64,000 nt of DNA from Antilocapra americana. Lineage: Eukaryota; Chordata; Mammalia; Artiodactyla; Antilocapridae. Under the pieces are notes generated by a model that saw nothing but the letters and a program-made list of their open reading frames with translations, was not told where the DNA came from and made no database searches. Location: NCBI GenBank assembly GCA_007570785.1, contig ML664161.1, forward strand, positions 11,409,960 through 11,473,959, written 5' to 3'. This document shows, in pieces, positions 48,626 to 60,490 of this stretch. How positions within the stretch are numbered: the first letter of the stretch is position 1; every line of letters begins with the position of its first letter. The position numbers and the translations under genes are program-made.

Positions 48626-49396
48626 AACATCACCCTCATGGCAGGAAGTGAGGAACTAAAGAGCCTCTTGATGAAAGTGAAAGAGGAGAATAATAAAGTT
48701 GGCTTAAAGCCCAACGTTCAGAAAACTAAGATCATGGCATCTGGTCCCATCACTTCATGGCAAATATATGGGGAAACAGTGGAAACAATAGCTGACTTTA
48801 TTTTGGGAGGCTCCAAAATCACTGCAGATGGTGATTGCAGCCATGAAATTAAAAGACGCTTACTCCTTGGAAGGAAAGTTATGAACAACCTAAACAGTAT
48901 ATTAAAAAGCAGAGACATTACTTTGTCCACAAAGGTTGGTCTAGTTAAGGCTATGGTTTTTCCAGTAGTCATGTATGGATGTGAGAGTTGGACTATAAAG
49001 AAAGCTGAGCACCCAAGAATTGATGCTTTTGAACTGTGGTGTTGGAGAAGACTCTTGAGAGTCCCTTGGACTGCAAGGAGTTCGAGCTAGTCCATCCTAA
49101 AGGAGATCAGTCCTGGGTGCTCATTGGAAGGACTGATGTTGAAGCTGAAACTCCAATATTTTGGCCATCTGATGCAAAGACCTGACTCATTGGAAAAGAT
49201 TCTGATGCTGGGAAAGATTAAAGGCAGGAGAAGAAGGGGAAGACAGAGCATGAGATGGTTGGATGGCATCACCAACTCAATGGACATGAGTTTGGGTAGA
49301 CTCTGGCAGTTGGTGATGGACAGGGAAGCTTGGCATGCTGCAGTTCATAGAGTCACAAAGAGTTGGACACAACTGAGCAACTGAACTGACTGACTG

Positions 49397-49407
49397 ATGC
49401 TATCCTA
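49397..49407. repeat. target-site duplication, right copy (BovB 47872-49396)
   Basis: atgctatccta, one base different from the left copy. Confidence 0.82.
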
Positions 49408-50429
49408 TTAACTAATTATGGCTGTCAATTATTTTCTTCTTTTAACAAAAAGATTACATATTAACATATCAGGAATTATTATTTATCAGTTGATTCTATT
49501 CTGTCAAGCTTTCATTGTGCCATTTTTCAAAGCTTTATTCACTAATTTTCTTTAAGCATTTTTCTTACAAAGACATAATCAACTATGAAATAGAGACAAG
49601 TTTTTAGAGACCATTGGAGAACTCAATGAATTATTTAATCAAGTTTGCCATCTTAGACTTTATTTTTCACTTTGAGAACAAATAAAACTATGAGAATTCA
49701 TAATCTCCCAGGAAAAAGAAAAGCCTGGTTTTATTCTATAGGCATTTTATGTAAAAGTATATTTTGACCTAAGTTATCCATGTGATTACCCAGTTCTCTA
49801 TAATATATATTGGCCCTGAATTATCCTATTAATTATCAAAGTGTTTGGACTAACTTTATTTTTGATTCAGGTAAATTTCCTGTCTTCATAGCAGCAGTAA
49901 TTATTGACCATTTTGGAAGTTTATAGTTTAAATTTTTGAGGATAGCCATAGCAGCCTTGGCTTACTTATTTGATGATGATTGATTTATTAGAGACTTTCT
50001 ATATATCATCACCAATTTTATGGCACAAGTTGGCCTCCCTACAAATCTAATTCTGATGAGTTTAGGGTACAGAATGTTTGGAACGGGGTACCCTAGAATT
50101 AATACCTGTGGAAGAGAGGAGAGGAAGAAGGATTGAGCCGAAGTTAACTACTCCCATAGTCCCAGTGACAGTCTTCCTAACACCACACAGAGATCTGGAG
50201 CTAGAATGACTCTTGAGAGTTTTCCTGATTCAGGCCTAGATGGGAAGAACTTTTTTTCCATCTTCCATTAAGTCAGTCGTTCAATATGGACATCTAAGAT
50301 ATCTCTGAGGGCTAGGTGAGTCTCTGCTTCTAAGTCTAAACTTTGAAAAGACTGATGACTGAAGGTTCTTTGCCAATAGCACTCTCAGGAGTGGGAACCA
50401 CAAGTCCTTTCTTTTTATTTTTAATCTAA
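49408..50429. other. unassigned interval
   Basis: No family or exon recognised. Confidence 0.5.
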
Positions 50430-50831
50430 ATATTTTTATTTTTTTCTTCCAGCTCTATAGAAGTTTAAGATGTTCAGGATAATGATTTGACCTACATACA
50501 CCAAGAAATATTCACAATCAGTTTAGTGACTATCCATTATCTCCTATAGGTATAAAATAAAAAACAATATATTTTGTTTCTTTGTGATGAGAACTTTTAG
50601 GAGTTACTTTCTTAACAACGTTCATATATAACATATAGCAGTGCAAATTATATTAATTATGTTGTACATTATATCCTTTGTACTTGTAACTGGAAGTTTA
50701 TGCCTTTTAACCAATTTATCCCAGTTCCACTTCTTTTATACCTGTAACCACAAATCTGACTTCTTTTTTCTATGTTTGTTGAAGTATAATTGAGCTAGCT
50801 ATAGCACTATGTTAGTTCCTGGTACACAACA
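50430..50831 (-). mobile_element. L1 3' UTR remnants
   Basis: Reversed L1 3' ends: tagaagtttaagatgttcag, atgttgtacattatatcc, ttgtacttgtaactggaagt. From about 50785 a second L1 3' UTR begins (gttgaagtataattgagc). Confidence 0.78.
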
Positions 50832-51041
50832 TATTGTTGTTGTTCAGTCACTACATTGTGCCCGAGTCTTCACGACCCCCTGGACTACAGCATACCAGGC
50901 TTCTCTGTCTTCTGCTGTCTCCTGGAGTTTGCTCATGTCCATATCCACAGAATTGGTGAAGCTATCTATCCATCTCATCCTCTGCTGCCCCCTTCTCCTG
51001 TTGCCTTCAATCTTTCCCAGCATCTAGGTATATTCCAATGA
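50832..51041 (-). mobile_element. short BovB 3' end inside L1
   Basis: Reversed: gttgttgttcagtcactaca, ggactacagcataccaggc, ccatctcatcctctgctgcc, ccttcaatctttcccagca; truncated just after ccaatgagtcgg. L1 text resumes on the right. Confidence 0.88.
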
Positions 51042-51108
51042 GTCGGCATAGTAATTCACTATTTCTGTACATTACATTACAAAATGATCACCACAATGTC
51101 TTGTTACC
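51042..51108 (-). mobile_element. L1 3' UTR segment between insertions
   Basis: attcactatttctgtacatt and acaaaatgatcaccacaatg are L1 3' UTR text separating the BovB and SINE insertions. Confidence 0.65.
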
Positions 51109-51117
51109 CCATACTAT

Positions 51118-51248
51118 TGGAGAAGGAAATGGCAACCCATTCCAGTATTCATGCCTGGACAATCCCATGGACAGAGGAGCCTGGCAGGCTACAGTCCATA
51201 GGATCGCAAGATCAGACACAACTTAGCAACTAAACCACCACCACCACT
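51118..51248 (+). mobile_element. partial Bov-tA/Bov-A SINE inside L1
   Basis: ggagaaggaaatggcaaccc, attccagtattcatgcctgg, ggcaggctacagtccatag, then a caccacc tail. Flanked by 9-bp repeats ccatactat (51109-51117 and 51249-51257). Confidence 0.9.
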
Positions 51249-51894
51249 CCATACTATAAATTTCATACATAGCATTTGTTTTGTAACTGGAAATTTGTAT
51301 CTCTTAATCTTCTTTACCTACCTCTCTTGTTCCCCTACACCACTCATTTCTGACAACCACATGTTTTTGTCTCTGTATCTGTGAATCTGTTTCTGTTTCA
51401 TCTGCTCATTTGTTTTGTTTTTTAGATTTCACATATAAGTGAAATTATATGGCATTTGTCTTTGTCTAAATTATTTTCTCTTATCATTATATCCCATAGG
51501 TTCATCCATGTTGTTGGAAATGGGAGTATTTAATTCTTTGTTATGATTGAGTAATAGTCCATTTTGTGTGTGTATGCATCTGAGTGCAGACCACATCTTT
51601 TTCCATTCATCTATCAGAGGTCACTTAGGGTGCATTCATATCTTGGCTACTGTAAATAATGCTTCAAAGAGAGTGAGGTGCATATATGTTTTTGAATTAG
51701 TGTTTTTATTGTCTTCAGATATATACCCAAGCATAAAATTTCTGGATCATATGATAGTTCTATCTTTATTTTTTGAGGAACCATCATATTGTTTTCCATA
51801 TTGGCTACACCAATTTACATTCCCATAAAGACTGAACAAGTTTTCCCATTTCTCTACATCTTCACCAACATTTATTTGTTGTCTTTTTTATAAT
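51249..51894 (-). mobile_element. L1 3' UTR and ORF2 end
   Basis: Reversed L1 landmarks: tttagatttcacatataagt, gttcatccatgttgttggaa, tatcttggctactgtaaata, tatacccaagcataaaattt, ccaatttacattcccataaa. Continues at 53215 after the BovB insertion. Confidence 0.88.
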
Positions 51895-53214
51895 TTTGTT
51901 TTTGTTCAGTCACTAAGTCATTCCAAATTTTCTTGACCTCATAGACCGCAGCATGCCTGGCTTCCCTGTCCTTCACTGTGTCTGGGAGTTTGGTCAAACT
52001 CATGTCCATTGAGTTAGGAAAGCCATTCAACCATCTTCTCCTTTGTTGCTGCCTTCACCTCTTGCCCTCAATCTTTCCCAGCATCGGGGTCTTTTCCAGT
52101 GAGCCAGCTTTGCATCAGGAGACCAAAGAATTGGAGGTTCAGCTTCAGCATTAGTACTTCTAATGAATATTTAGGGTTGATTTCTTTTAGGATTGCCTTA
52201 TTTGGTGTCCTTGCTGTCCAAGGGACTCTCATGAGTCATCTGCAGCACCACAATTCACAAGCATCAATTCTTCGGTGCTCAGCCATCTTTATGTTCCAAT
52301 TCTCACATCTATACATGACTACTGGAAAGACCAGAGCTTTGACAATGTGGACTTTTGTCAGAAAACTGATGTCTCTGCTTTTTAATATGCTGTTTAGGTT
52401 TGTCATAGCTTCCCTTCTAAGGAGCAAGTGTCTTTGATTTTCACGGTTGCAGTCATGGTCATTTTCTTAGAAACCAGGAAAAGAAAATTTGTCACTGCTT
52501 CCACTTTTTCTCCTTTTATTTGCCACGAAGTGATGGAACCTTATGCTGTGATCTGTTTTTTAAATGTTGAGTTTTAAGCCAGCTTTTTCACTCTCCGCTT
52601 TCACTCTTATCCAGAGACTCTATAGTTCCTCTTTTCTTTCTGCCATTGGAATTGTGTCATGTGCATATCTGAGGTTGCTGATATTTCTCTTGGCAATCTT
52701 GATTCCAGCTTGTGATTCATCCAGCCTGGCATTTTGCATTATGTACTCATTGTATAAACAAGGTGACAATATACAGCCTTGACATACTCCTTTCCCAATT
52801 TTGGACCAGTCCATTGTTCCATGTCTGGTTCTAACTGGTGCTTCTTGACCTGCATACAAGTTTCTCAGACGATAGGTAAGGTGGTCTGGTATTACCATCA
52901 CTTTCAGAAGTTTCCACAGTTTGTTGTGATCTACCCAGACAAAGGCTTTAGTGAAGTCAATGAAACAGTAGCAGATGTTTTTTTTGAATTCCCTTGTTTT
53001 CTTTATGATCCAAAAAATGTTGGCTATTGGACCTTTGGTTCCTTTGCTTTTCTAAACCCAGCTTATATATTTTGAAATTCTTTGATCACATACTGCTGAA
53101 GCCTAGTTTGAAGGATTTTGAGCATTACCTTGCTAGGATGTGAAGTGAGTGCCATTAAACAGTAGTTTGAAAATTCTTTGGTGTAGCCCTTCTTTGGGAT
53201 TGGAATGAAAACTG
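51895..53214 (-). mobile_element. BovB (RTE) RT-to-3'-end fragment inside L1
   Basis: Reversed BovB from a ttttgtttttgttcagtcac 3' end to a 5' truncation at gggattggaatgaaaactg. Minus-strand readings include RNLYAGQEAPVRTRHGTMDW, KGVCQGCILSPCLYN and a damaged catalytic box, RYAHDT. Short TSD candidate ataat (51890-51894 and 53215-53219). Confidence 0.92.
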
Positions 53215-53750
53215 ATAATAGCAATTCTCACAGTTGGGAAGTGATATCTCATTGTGATTTTGGTTTACATTTCCCTGGTGACTTGTGACATTGAGCATAT
53301 TTTCATGTGCCTATTAGCCATCTGCATGTCTTCTTTGAAAAAAATCTCTATTCAGGGTATCTACTCATTTTTTTTTTTTTGGTTTGTTTGACTTACTGAT
53401 GTTGAGTTTCCATGTGTTCTTTGTTTATTTTGGATATTAATCCCTTATTAGATATATTGTTTGTAAATATCTTCTCCCATTCAATAGGTGGATGTTTTGT
53501 TTTGTTGATAGCTTTCTTCACTGTGCAAAAATTTCTTAGTTGATTTAGTCCCATTTGTTTATTTTTGCTTTTGTTTCTGTTGCTTAAGGAATTGTATCCC
53601 CAGAATATTACTAAGACCAATGTCAAATGCATACTGCTTATATTTTCTTCTAAAAATTTTAGTTTCAGGTTTGATATTTAAGTATTTAATCCATTTTATT
53701 TTTGCTATGGTGTGAGAAATTAGTCCAGTTTGATTTTTTGGCACCAAAAA
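53215..53750 (-). mobile_element. L1 ORF2 segment continuing from 51894
   Basis: Reversed ORF2 text: tgatatctcattgtgatttt, gttcatgtgcc-like sequence, tttggatattaatcccttat, atatcttctcccattcaat and ttgtttctgttgcttaagg. The minus-strand reading 53559-53747 holds a decayed ORF2 stretch. With 51249-51894 it forms one L1 interrupted by BovB. Confidence 0.87.
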
Positions 53751-53804
53751 TTAGAATCTTTTCAGATTCTAAAAGAATCAAACTAGTCTTTTCTTCATGA
53801 TGGA

Positions 53805-53975
53805 TCACATTTAACAACCCTGGGAATTCTGCATGCTAAATACTATTATCCCCATTTTACAGAGAGCAAAACTGAGATTTTCTAGTTGCAGATAATAGTT
53901 ACCTGAAAATGGGATTCAAAACTACGATTATCTGACTCCAGAGCCCAGTACTTTTCACTGTACTTCATTGCTTTC
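53805..53975 (-). mobile_element. MIR SINE
   Basis: Reversed MIR: catttaacaaccctgggaat, tactattatccccattttac, agagagcaaaactgagattt, gggattcaaaactacgatta, tctgactccagagcccagta. Good match to MIR order over most of its length. Confidence 0.87.
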
Positions 53976-55058
53976 TGGGGTCTTTGTGTGGTAATAGAAT
54001 TTTCAGAATGACACCATTTGTTTTTTTCAAGCTAGATGTATACCAAGATAGCTAATTTATTTATATATTCCTCTTATTCTGCAGTTCAGTTTATAGTATA
54101 TCTTCTCAGACATAATATGAATACATTTATGGGTTCTTGCAACTATTTGGTAAAAACATCATTATTTCCAATTATAGATTAGGGAACAGACATAAAAGTA
54201 AACAGAGGTGATTTTACTTACTTACAACATAAATGAGGATATTTGAAACTAAACTTGAGTGTTCTAAGTCCAGAGTATGAATATGTATACTCTTCATTAA
54301 GAATTCATTCACTAGAAATGTGCTTGTGTGTTTTTGTGTTTTAGCCTTTAGAGGATTTGAAATATATTGAAGTGTAGCTCACATATTAGATCTTTATGAA
54401 GTGCTACTTTAATTGAATAAGAACTGTCTCTAACATCAGTATTTTTACTACCCTATTTTTGTTTTTCTGCATGAATATCATAATCGTGTTCTTTTGAAAT
54501 ATTCAACATGTGCTTCTAGTTAACAAAAATATATACAGACATTGCACAGTAATTGAAAAAAACACTGATAACTCTATTGGATAGGAGTTATATTTGTTAG
54601 TAGTAAGTTCTGGTTCTTGCCCATACAATGCACTCAGCTGTGTCTGAGTTGAAGCAGAAGGATAATAGTCAGCTCATTTTATCAGATACAGCGTTCACTG
54701 GATGTAAAATTTAATTTGTGCTAAAATATTCTTCTTCTTTTTTGCTCTTTCCCTGTATGTGTTTTTCTTTTATAATTTGCTTGCTTGATATGTGGCCATG
54801 CTGATAGCTTCAAGAATTCTTTTGCCATGAATTTGTAGTTTGCAAGTATGTATAGATAGTCCAAATATCAGAAGTAGAAATGAACAGATTTAACAATAAA
54901 AACTTTATTTCTTTGTTTTCCTCATTCTCTTTTGCATAACCTTAATTTTTGTTCCCTTTTTAGCTAAACTGTAGGTAATTACTGAGATTTGAAACATTCT
55001 CATAAAGATACCCTCAATTAAAATAAATCTGAAAAGAAAGGCAATTCCATTGTCTTGT

Positions 55059-55061
<3 letters not shown>
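53976..55061. other. unassigned interval
   Basis: AT-rich; nothing recognised. Confidence 0.5.

Positions 55062-55108
<47 letters not shown>
55062..55108 (+). repeat. (AC)23 microsatellite
   Basis: 47 bases of perfect AC repeat with no interruption, the longest pure dinucleotide tract in the window. Confidence 0.98.
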
Positions 55109-55110
<2 letters not shown>

Positions 55111-55359
55111 GGCAGTAGTGGAACTTACGACTAATATGAAGCCTAGACTAAGTTATTATGTGGTTTCATTTAAGGCATAGAATTTTATATTTTGTCCACT
55201 AGAAATATCTGGCTTTTCAATTTTTATATTGCTGCATAATCCTTAAAAAGGAAATAAGATTTTCTTGAAATTTGCAATGCTTTTAGAATTGTGGAAATGT
55301 TGTTAATGGCAAATGAATAATTTCATATTTTGAATCTGAGGGTGGGCGAGAGTGGGATG
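55109..55359. other. unassigned spacer
   Basis: Unrecognised sequence leading into the L1 3' end. Confidence 0.5.
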
Positions 55360-55567
55360 AATGAAGAAAGTAGCACCAACATTATATGCACTATTGGGTA
55401 TAATATGGATAGCTGGTGAGAAGTTGCTGTGTAACCCGGAGACCCCAGTCTGGTACTCTGTGAGGACATAGAGGGATGAGATGTGGGGTGGGGAGAGAGG
55501 TTAGGGAAGGAAGGGATGTATGAATAATTATGGCTGATTTGCACTGTTGTCTGGCAAAAACCAACAC
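55360..55567 (+). mobile_element. older L1 3' UTR, left part
   Basis: Plus-oriented L1 3' UTR: gaaagtagcaccaacattat, gagaagttgctgtgtaaccc, gtactctgtgaggacataga, the G-rich gatgtggggtggggagag, and tatggctgatttgcactg. Continues at 56677 after the nested L1. Confidence 0.83.
55526..55567. repeat. 42-bp target-site duplication, left copy
   Basis: Begins aattatggctgatttgcact. Identical to 56635-56676 over 42 bases. Confidence 0.93.
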
Positions 55568-56634
55568 CCACCTCCCAGAATACTGGAAATAAAATCACAA
55601 ATAAACAAATGGGACCTAATTAAAATGAAAAGCTTCTGCACAACAAAGGAAACTAAAAGCAAGGTGAAAAGGCAGCCTTCAGAATGGGAGAAAATAATAG
55701 CAAACGAAGCAACAGACAAACAATTAATCTCAAAAATATACAAGCAAGTCCTGCAGCTCCATTCCAGAAAAATAAACAACCCAATCAAAAAGTGGGCCAA
55801 AGAACTTAACAGATATTTCTCCAAAGGAGACATAAAAATGACTAACAAACACATGAAAAGATGCTCAACATCACTCATTATCAGAGAAATGCAAATCAAA
55901 ACCACAATGAGGTACCACTTTACACCAGTCAGAATGGCTGCCATCCAAAAGTCTATAAGCAATAAATGCTGGAGAGGATGTAGAGAAAAGGGAACCCTCT
56001 TACATTGTTGGTGGGAATGCAAACTAGTACAGCCACTATGGAAAACAGTGTGGAGATTCCTTAAAAAACTGCAAATAGAAGTGCCATATGACCCAGCAAT
56101 CCCACTGCTGGGCATACACACCCAGGACACCAGAATTGAAAGAGACACGTTTTACCCCAGTGTTCATCGCTGCATTGTTTACAATAGCCAGGACATGGAA
56201 GCAACCTAGATGCCCATCAACTGACCAATGGATAAGAAAGCAGTGGTACATATACACAATGGACTATTACTCAGCCATTAAAAACAATTCATTTGAATCA
56301 GTTCTACTCAGGTGTACAGAACTGAAGCCTATTATAAAGAGTGAAGTAAGCCAGAAGAACAGTCTTTTGGACTCTATGGGAGAGAGCAAGGGTGGGATGA
56401 TATGGGAGAATGGCATTGAAACATGTTAATTATCCTATGTGAAATCAATGCCAGCCCAGGTTTGATGCTCAGGGCTGGTGCACCGGGATGACCCAGAGAG
56501 AGGGAATCGGGAGGGAGGAATGAGGGGGGTTCTGGAAGGGGAACATATGTATACCCATGGCAGATTCATGTCAATATATGGCAAAACCAACACAATAATG
56601 TAAAGAAAATTTTTAAATAATTAATTAATTAAAA
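55568..56634 (+). mobile_element. ruminant L1 3' end nested in an older L1
   Basis: About 1.07 kb. The ORF2 C-terminal region reads through 55547-56209 ([60 protein letters not shown]) and then shifts frame ([20 protein letters not shown] at 56088-56429). The G-rich 3' UTR (56450-56560), gcaaaaccaacacaataatg and an A/T-rich tail follow. Bounded by the 42-bp direct repeats. 5'-truncated, so not mobile. Confidence 0.92.
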
Positions 56635-56676
56635 AATTATGGCTGATTTGCACTGTTGTCTGGCAAAAACCAACAC
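56635..56676. repeat. 42-bp target-site duplication, right copy
   Basis: Identical to 55526-55567. Confidence 0.93.
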
Positions 56677-56776
56677 AATATTGTAAAAAAAATTAATTAA
56701 ATAAAAAATTAAATAAAATTTTTAAATAAAGTAAAAAATAGAGTAAAATAAAATAAATTAAATAAAAAATACAAAT
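56677..56776 (+). mobile_element. older L1 3' terminus and A-rich tail, right part
   Basis: aatattgtaaaaaaaattaa followed by degenerate AAAT-rich sequence: the end of the L1 begun at 55360. Confidence 0.8.
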
Positions 56777-58318
56777 TAAAATTTTGACATACAGATGCCA
56801 TTTAACATAGCAAATTCATTAGATAGGTTAACACTTATGGAGGTAACAAAATGGATTATCAATTCATTCCCCACAATATGAAAATGAAAAGCCAGAAAAT
56901 CATTAAACAAGGCCTCTTTGTATCTTACTTAACCACTTCCTCAAATAATGTTCTGTGACTGTTCAGTTCTGCTAATATAATCATGCAGAGATGCAAATAT
57001 TCAAATGAAGCAAAAGAGAAAAAGGTAAAATTTGAAGTCTTGTAGTAGAATCTAGTAGATTTTAAAGAAGTTTAGAACATTCTCACTTATGAAAATATAT
57101 GAGCTAGACTGTGTATTCAATATATATTACATCACAGAATTGAGAAAATCTGCAAAAGAAAGTCACTAGAACTACCCTTATTTCTAACAAATCAGTTGGG
57201 CTTTTCCAAAACTTCACACCTTTCAAGATCCTGGCTATCACTCTTGATACCTTTGTCATTACACATTTCTACTTGGTGAATTATTTTCTCCTATGAAGAA
57301 GCATCTCTGCTTATTTAATGGAAGATGATGGAAAAAGGAGGATTTGCTGTAGAAAATGCTTTAATAATCTACTTTATAAAACTATATTAATTTAAAAAAG
57401 TAAAAAATGTTTGTGTGGTGATGGTGATGTGGGGTGACTGTGTATGTGTCTGGGTATGTGTATTTATATGTATCTATGTTTATGCAGTCCATCCAAACTT
57501 TGAGATCTTCAGCTTGTGTGTTATAAAGTAGGTTTTAAAATCACATTTAAAATATAATTTATATTATTTTTTATTTTTTTAAAGTGTAATTTATACAACC
57601 ACAGATTTCTGAAAAAATTTTCTCATGTGTGTTGTCCAGTTTTGTATCCTATTTTGTTTTGTTGTAACTACACACTTACCTAGTGGGTCCCCAGTAATTG
57701 TGAAAAGTTAAATGAGTATTAAGTGGATAAATATTTTCAATGGAAATAGTTTTTAAAAACCTACTAAACTCTATATTGTAAAACTGAAGCAAGTAGGAAA
57801 TCAAAATAGGCAATGTGATAAATGGTCAGATATGGGAATGGTAATAGGGATATATATGTAGTCTCCATTTACATTGAAAGTGTCCTAGACTATAAGTGTC
57901 CTTTTTGCTTGCTAGAATATAGTAGCAGCAATTTCTGTTAAAAAGAACCATGTTGTGTGAAAGCAATGAAATTTTTATGTATAGTCAATGAAATTTCTGT
58001 CCAGCATACTAGGATGTAACCTAAAATAGTATGGCAAGAACCTAGGACTTTATCTTCCTTGAATTGTTAACATGTTCAGATTCCACCCATTTCACTTTAT
58101 AATAGCACAATAAAAGTTTTGATGAATATTGACCTTTCTGTAATGACCAAAATGCTTATGAAGATGCCAAGATTTTCAGTGAAGCCTTTACAGTGAGTCA
58201 ATTTATACAAAATATTTCACAGCATTATGTTTAAGGAAGTAACATGATGCTTAACTTACAAAGGATTCATTGGGAAATAGATTGACATTTAGTATCACAA
58301 TAAAGATTACACTAGGGT
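56777..58318. other. unassigned interval
   Basis: 1.5 kb; a degenerate TG-rich patch at about 57415-57485 is the only simple feature. Confidence 0.5.
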
Positions 58319-58326
58319 AGATAGAT

Positions 58327-58592
58327 AATCGGAGAAGGCATTGGCAACCCACTCCAGTACTCTTGCCTGGAAAATCCCATGGGTGAAGGAGCCTGGTAGG
58401 CTGCAGTCCAAGATGTCGCTAAGAGTCTGACACAACTGAGCAACCTTTACTTTCACTTTTCACTTTCATGCATTGGAGAAGGAAATGGCAACCCACTCCA
58501 GTGTTCTTGCCTGGGATGCCTGGTGGGCTGCCGTCTGTGGGGTCTCACAGAGTCGGACAAGACTGAAGTGACTTAGCAGCAGCAGCAGCAGC
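58327..58592 (+). mobile_element. Bov-A2 SINE, complete two-monomer copy
   Basis: First monomer: ggagaaggcattggcaaccc, ggctgcagtccaagatgtcg. Linker: tttactttcacttttcac. Second monomer: ggagaaggaaatggcaaccc, gtgggctgccgtctgtgggg. Tail agcagcagcagcagcag. Flanked by agatagat (58319-58326 and 58593-58600). Confidence 0.93.
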
Positions 58593-58812
58593 AGATAGAT
58601 CATATTTAAATTGTATGTAAGTTGGTTGACATTTCTTGAACCCCTACTACTTTTATAAAATTGTTTTCCTGAATCATATTTTCCTGAGTGTATCTCTCTG
58701 GATATTACTACTAGTCAAAATAACTTACCTGTCCCAATAGTTATACCTCTTTGTTTTCAAAATGTAAAGTAAAAAATAATATTTATTTAAGCTCTCATAT
58801 TTTATAAGTATG

Positions 58813-59030
58813 CTTCCCAGGACACTAGTGGTAAAGAACCCACTTGCCACTGTCTGAGACACAGGAGACCCAGGTTCAACCCCAGGGTTGGGAAGATCTC
58901 ATGGAGGAGGACATGGCAAACCACTCCAGTATTCTAACTTAGAGAATCCTGTGGAAAGAGGAGTCTGGTGGACTACACTCCATAGAGGTGCAAAGAGTCG
59001 GACATGACTAAAGCGACTCAGCATGCACCT
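58813..59030 (+). mobile_element. Bov-tA SINE
   Basis: gcttcccaggacactagtgg head, caggttcaaccccagggttg, ggcaaaccactccagtattc, and gtcggacatgactaaagcg. Confidence 0.88.
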
Positions 59031-59689
59031 TCATAGTATCAAGTATTTCTTCAACAGATATTTAGTGTGAAAGATAAGGAAGCATAAGATATGCCCCTTC
59101 CTGCCATCCCCTCTTCATTATACAGCATTATAATAAGAACTATTTCTTATGTAAATTTAATCAAAATGTGAATGCTATGGGTACAGAAGAATGGCTGAAA
59201 CTATCGATCTAGGTAAATATTTGAGGACTGGGAAAAGTATAAACATGTATTTTGTGCACGAGTTTTATATATGGAATTCTATAATTTTGTTTTGTCTAGG
59301 CCATTTTATTGGAACAATTAAAAGCCATTTTATGAGGTGAGATCAAAAGATGCTAGGCTTTTATATTGATTTCAGAACTCCCCAGATAGCACAAGTTTCT
59401 TTAAAGTTCCCTGTGGGGAGCGTTAGGAACACTTCAGTTAGAACTTAAATTTTGTGTTCTTCGGGGTTTTTTTCTTTAATTTGGATGACAACTCTTGCAA
59501 GTTCATTTAGGAGCTCAAAATGAATCTTATTAAGAATGATATATGCACTTCAGTGATACAGATAGATAGATAAATAGATAATACCTTCCTCTCCATATAT
59601 GTATATATGTACAAATACACATTGATCGTGTTGAAAGATGACCAACTTTATTTATAGTTGAGAAGTACAAATTGAACTCAGAAAGACAC
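59031..59689. other. unassigned interval with short (GATA)n
   Basis: A (GATA)-type run at about 59558-59581; otherwise unrecognised. Confidence 0.5.
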
Positions 59690-59960
59690 CCTTTTCACCT
59701 ATAGAACTGACAAATATTTTAAAGTTTAAGATATCAATGTTGGCAAGAGCATGGGAAAATAAGCACTCTCATGCATCGATGATAGAAATATAAATTGTTA
59801 CAAATTTAATGGAGGACAAGTTGGCCAAGCTTATAAAAAATACAAATTCATAAAAATATACATATTGTTTTAGCCATATATTTCACTTCCAAAATATTTT
59901 CCTGTAGATACATACTCACATGTGGTATATACTTATATATAATATTATGCTGGAGATTAT
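59690..59960 (+). mobile_element. old L1 ORF2 3' fragment
   Basis: Plus-oriented: ttggcaagagcatgggaaaa, taagcactctcatgcatcg, aatggaggacaagttggcc, ttcacttccaaaatattttc and cctgtagatacatactcaca. These match a decayed L1M ORF2 end. The older diagnostic codons are frameshifted. Confidence 0.72.
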
Positions 59961-60037
59961 TATTTCATTCATACATATGTATGCATACACATACATACTC
60001 AGTCATTCTTTCATTAATCTGAGCTATGATATTACCA

Positions 60038-60362
60038 GGCTTCCCTGGTAACTCAGCCAGTAAAGAATTTGTCTGCAACTAAAGAGACCCCAGTTCAATT
60101 CCTGGTCAGGAAGATCCTCTTGAGAAGGGATAGGCTATGCGCTCTAGTATTCTTAGGCTTCTCTGGTGGCTCAGACAGTAAAGAATCCACCTGCAGTACA
60201 GGAGACCTAGGTTCAATCTGTGGGTTGGGAAGATACCCTGGAGGAGCGCATGGCAACCCACACCAGTATTCTTGCCTGGAGAATCACCATGGACAGAGGA
60301 GCCTGGTGGCCTACAGACCATGGGGTTGTAAAAAGTGGGACATGACCGAGTGGCTAAGCAAA
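60038..60362 (+). mobile_element. dimeric Bov-tA-type SINE
   Basis: First unit ccaggcttccctggtaactc to gctctagtattctta (60038-60155). Second unit ggcttctctggtggctcaga through cccacaccagtattcttgcc to gggacatgaccgagtggc. Same unit arrangement as the copy at 41600-41893. Confidence 0.88.
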
Positions 60363-60408
60363 CACACATACACAGTATTGCTAGAGAAGACGCTGAGATT
60401 TTTAAGTA

Positions 60409-60488
60409 TTGGATTGGCCAAAAAGTTCATTTGAGTTTTTCTGTACCATTGTATGGAAAATTCCGAGCAAACTTTTTGGGTAACCCAG
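60409..60488. mobile_element. mariner-derived MITE (ruminant Mar1-like)
   Basis: 80 bp between TA dinucleotides (60407-60408 and 60489-60490). Left end ttggattggccaaaaagttc, right end gcaaactttttgggtaaccc. Near-palindrome like the copy at 13647-13717. Confidence 0.88.
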
Positions 60489-60490
60489 TA

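Larger units (their letters stand above)
47872..49396 (+). mobile_element. BovB (RTE) RT-to-3'-end fragment, split by Bov-A2
   Basis: Two open stretches remain. 47902-48340 encodes the RT palm (ARLKQYMKHGIPDVQAGF, FFIDYAKAFDCVDHNIL, RTGHGTTDWFQIGKGIHQGC, then NVRYAD). 48626-49090 encodes the downstream part (SEELKSLLMKVKEE, ITADGDCSHEIKRRLLLG, FPVVMYGCESWTIKKAEHPR). A Bov-A2 insertion separates them exactly at the YADD box; after it the box reads YADN. The 3' end closes with caactgaactgactgactg. The 5' end is truncated within the RT fingers. Confidence 0.93.

Noticed and set aside
54905..55105. Minus-strand ORF beginning with repeated CV residues
   Set aside because: It is a translation of the (AC)n microsatellite, not a protein.
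55528..56148. 206-codon minus-strand ORF rich in hydrophobic residues
   Set aside because: Antisense of L1 ORF2; length comes from the codon bias of the opposite strand.
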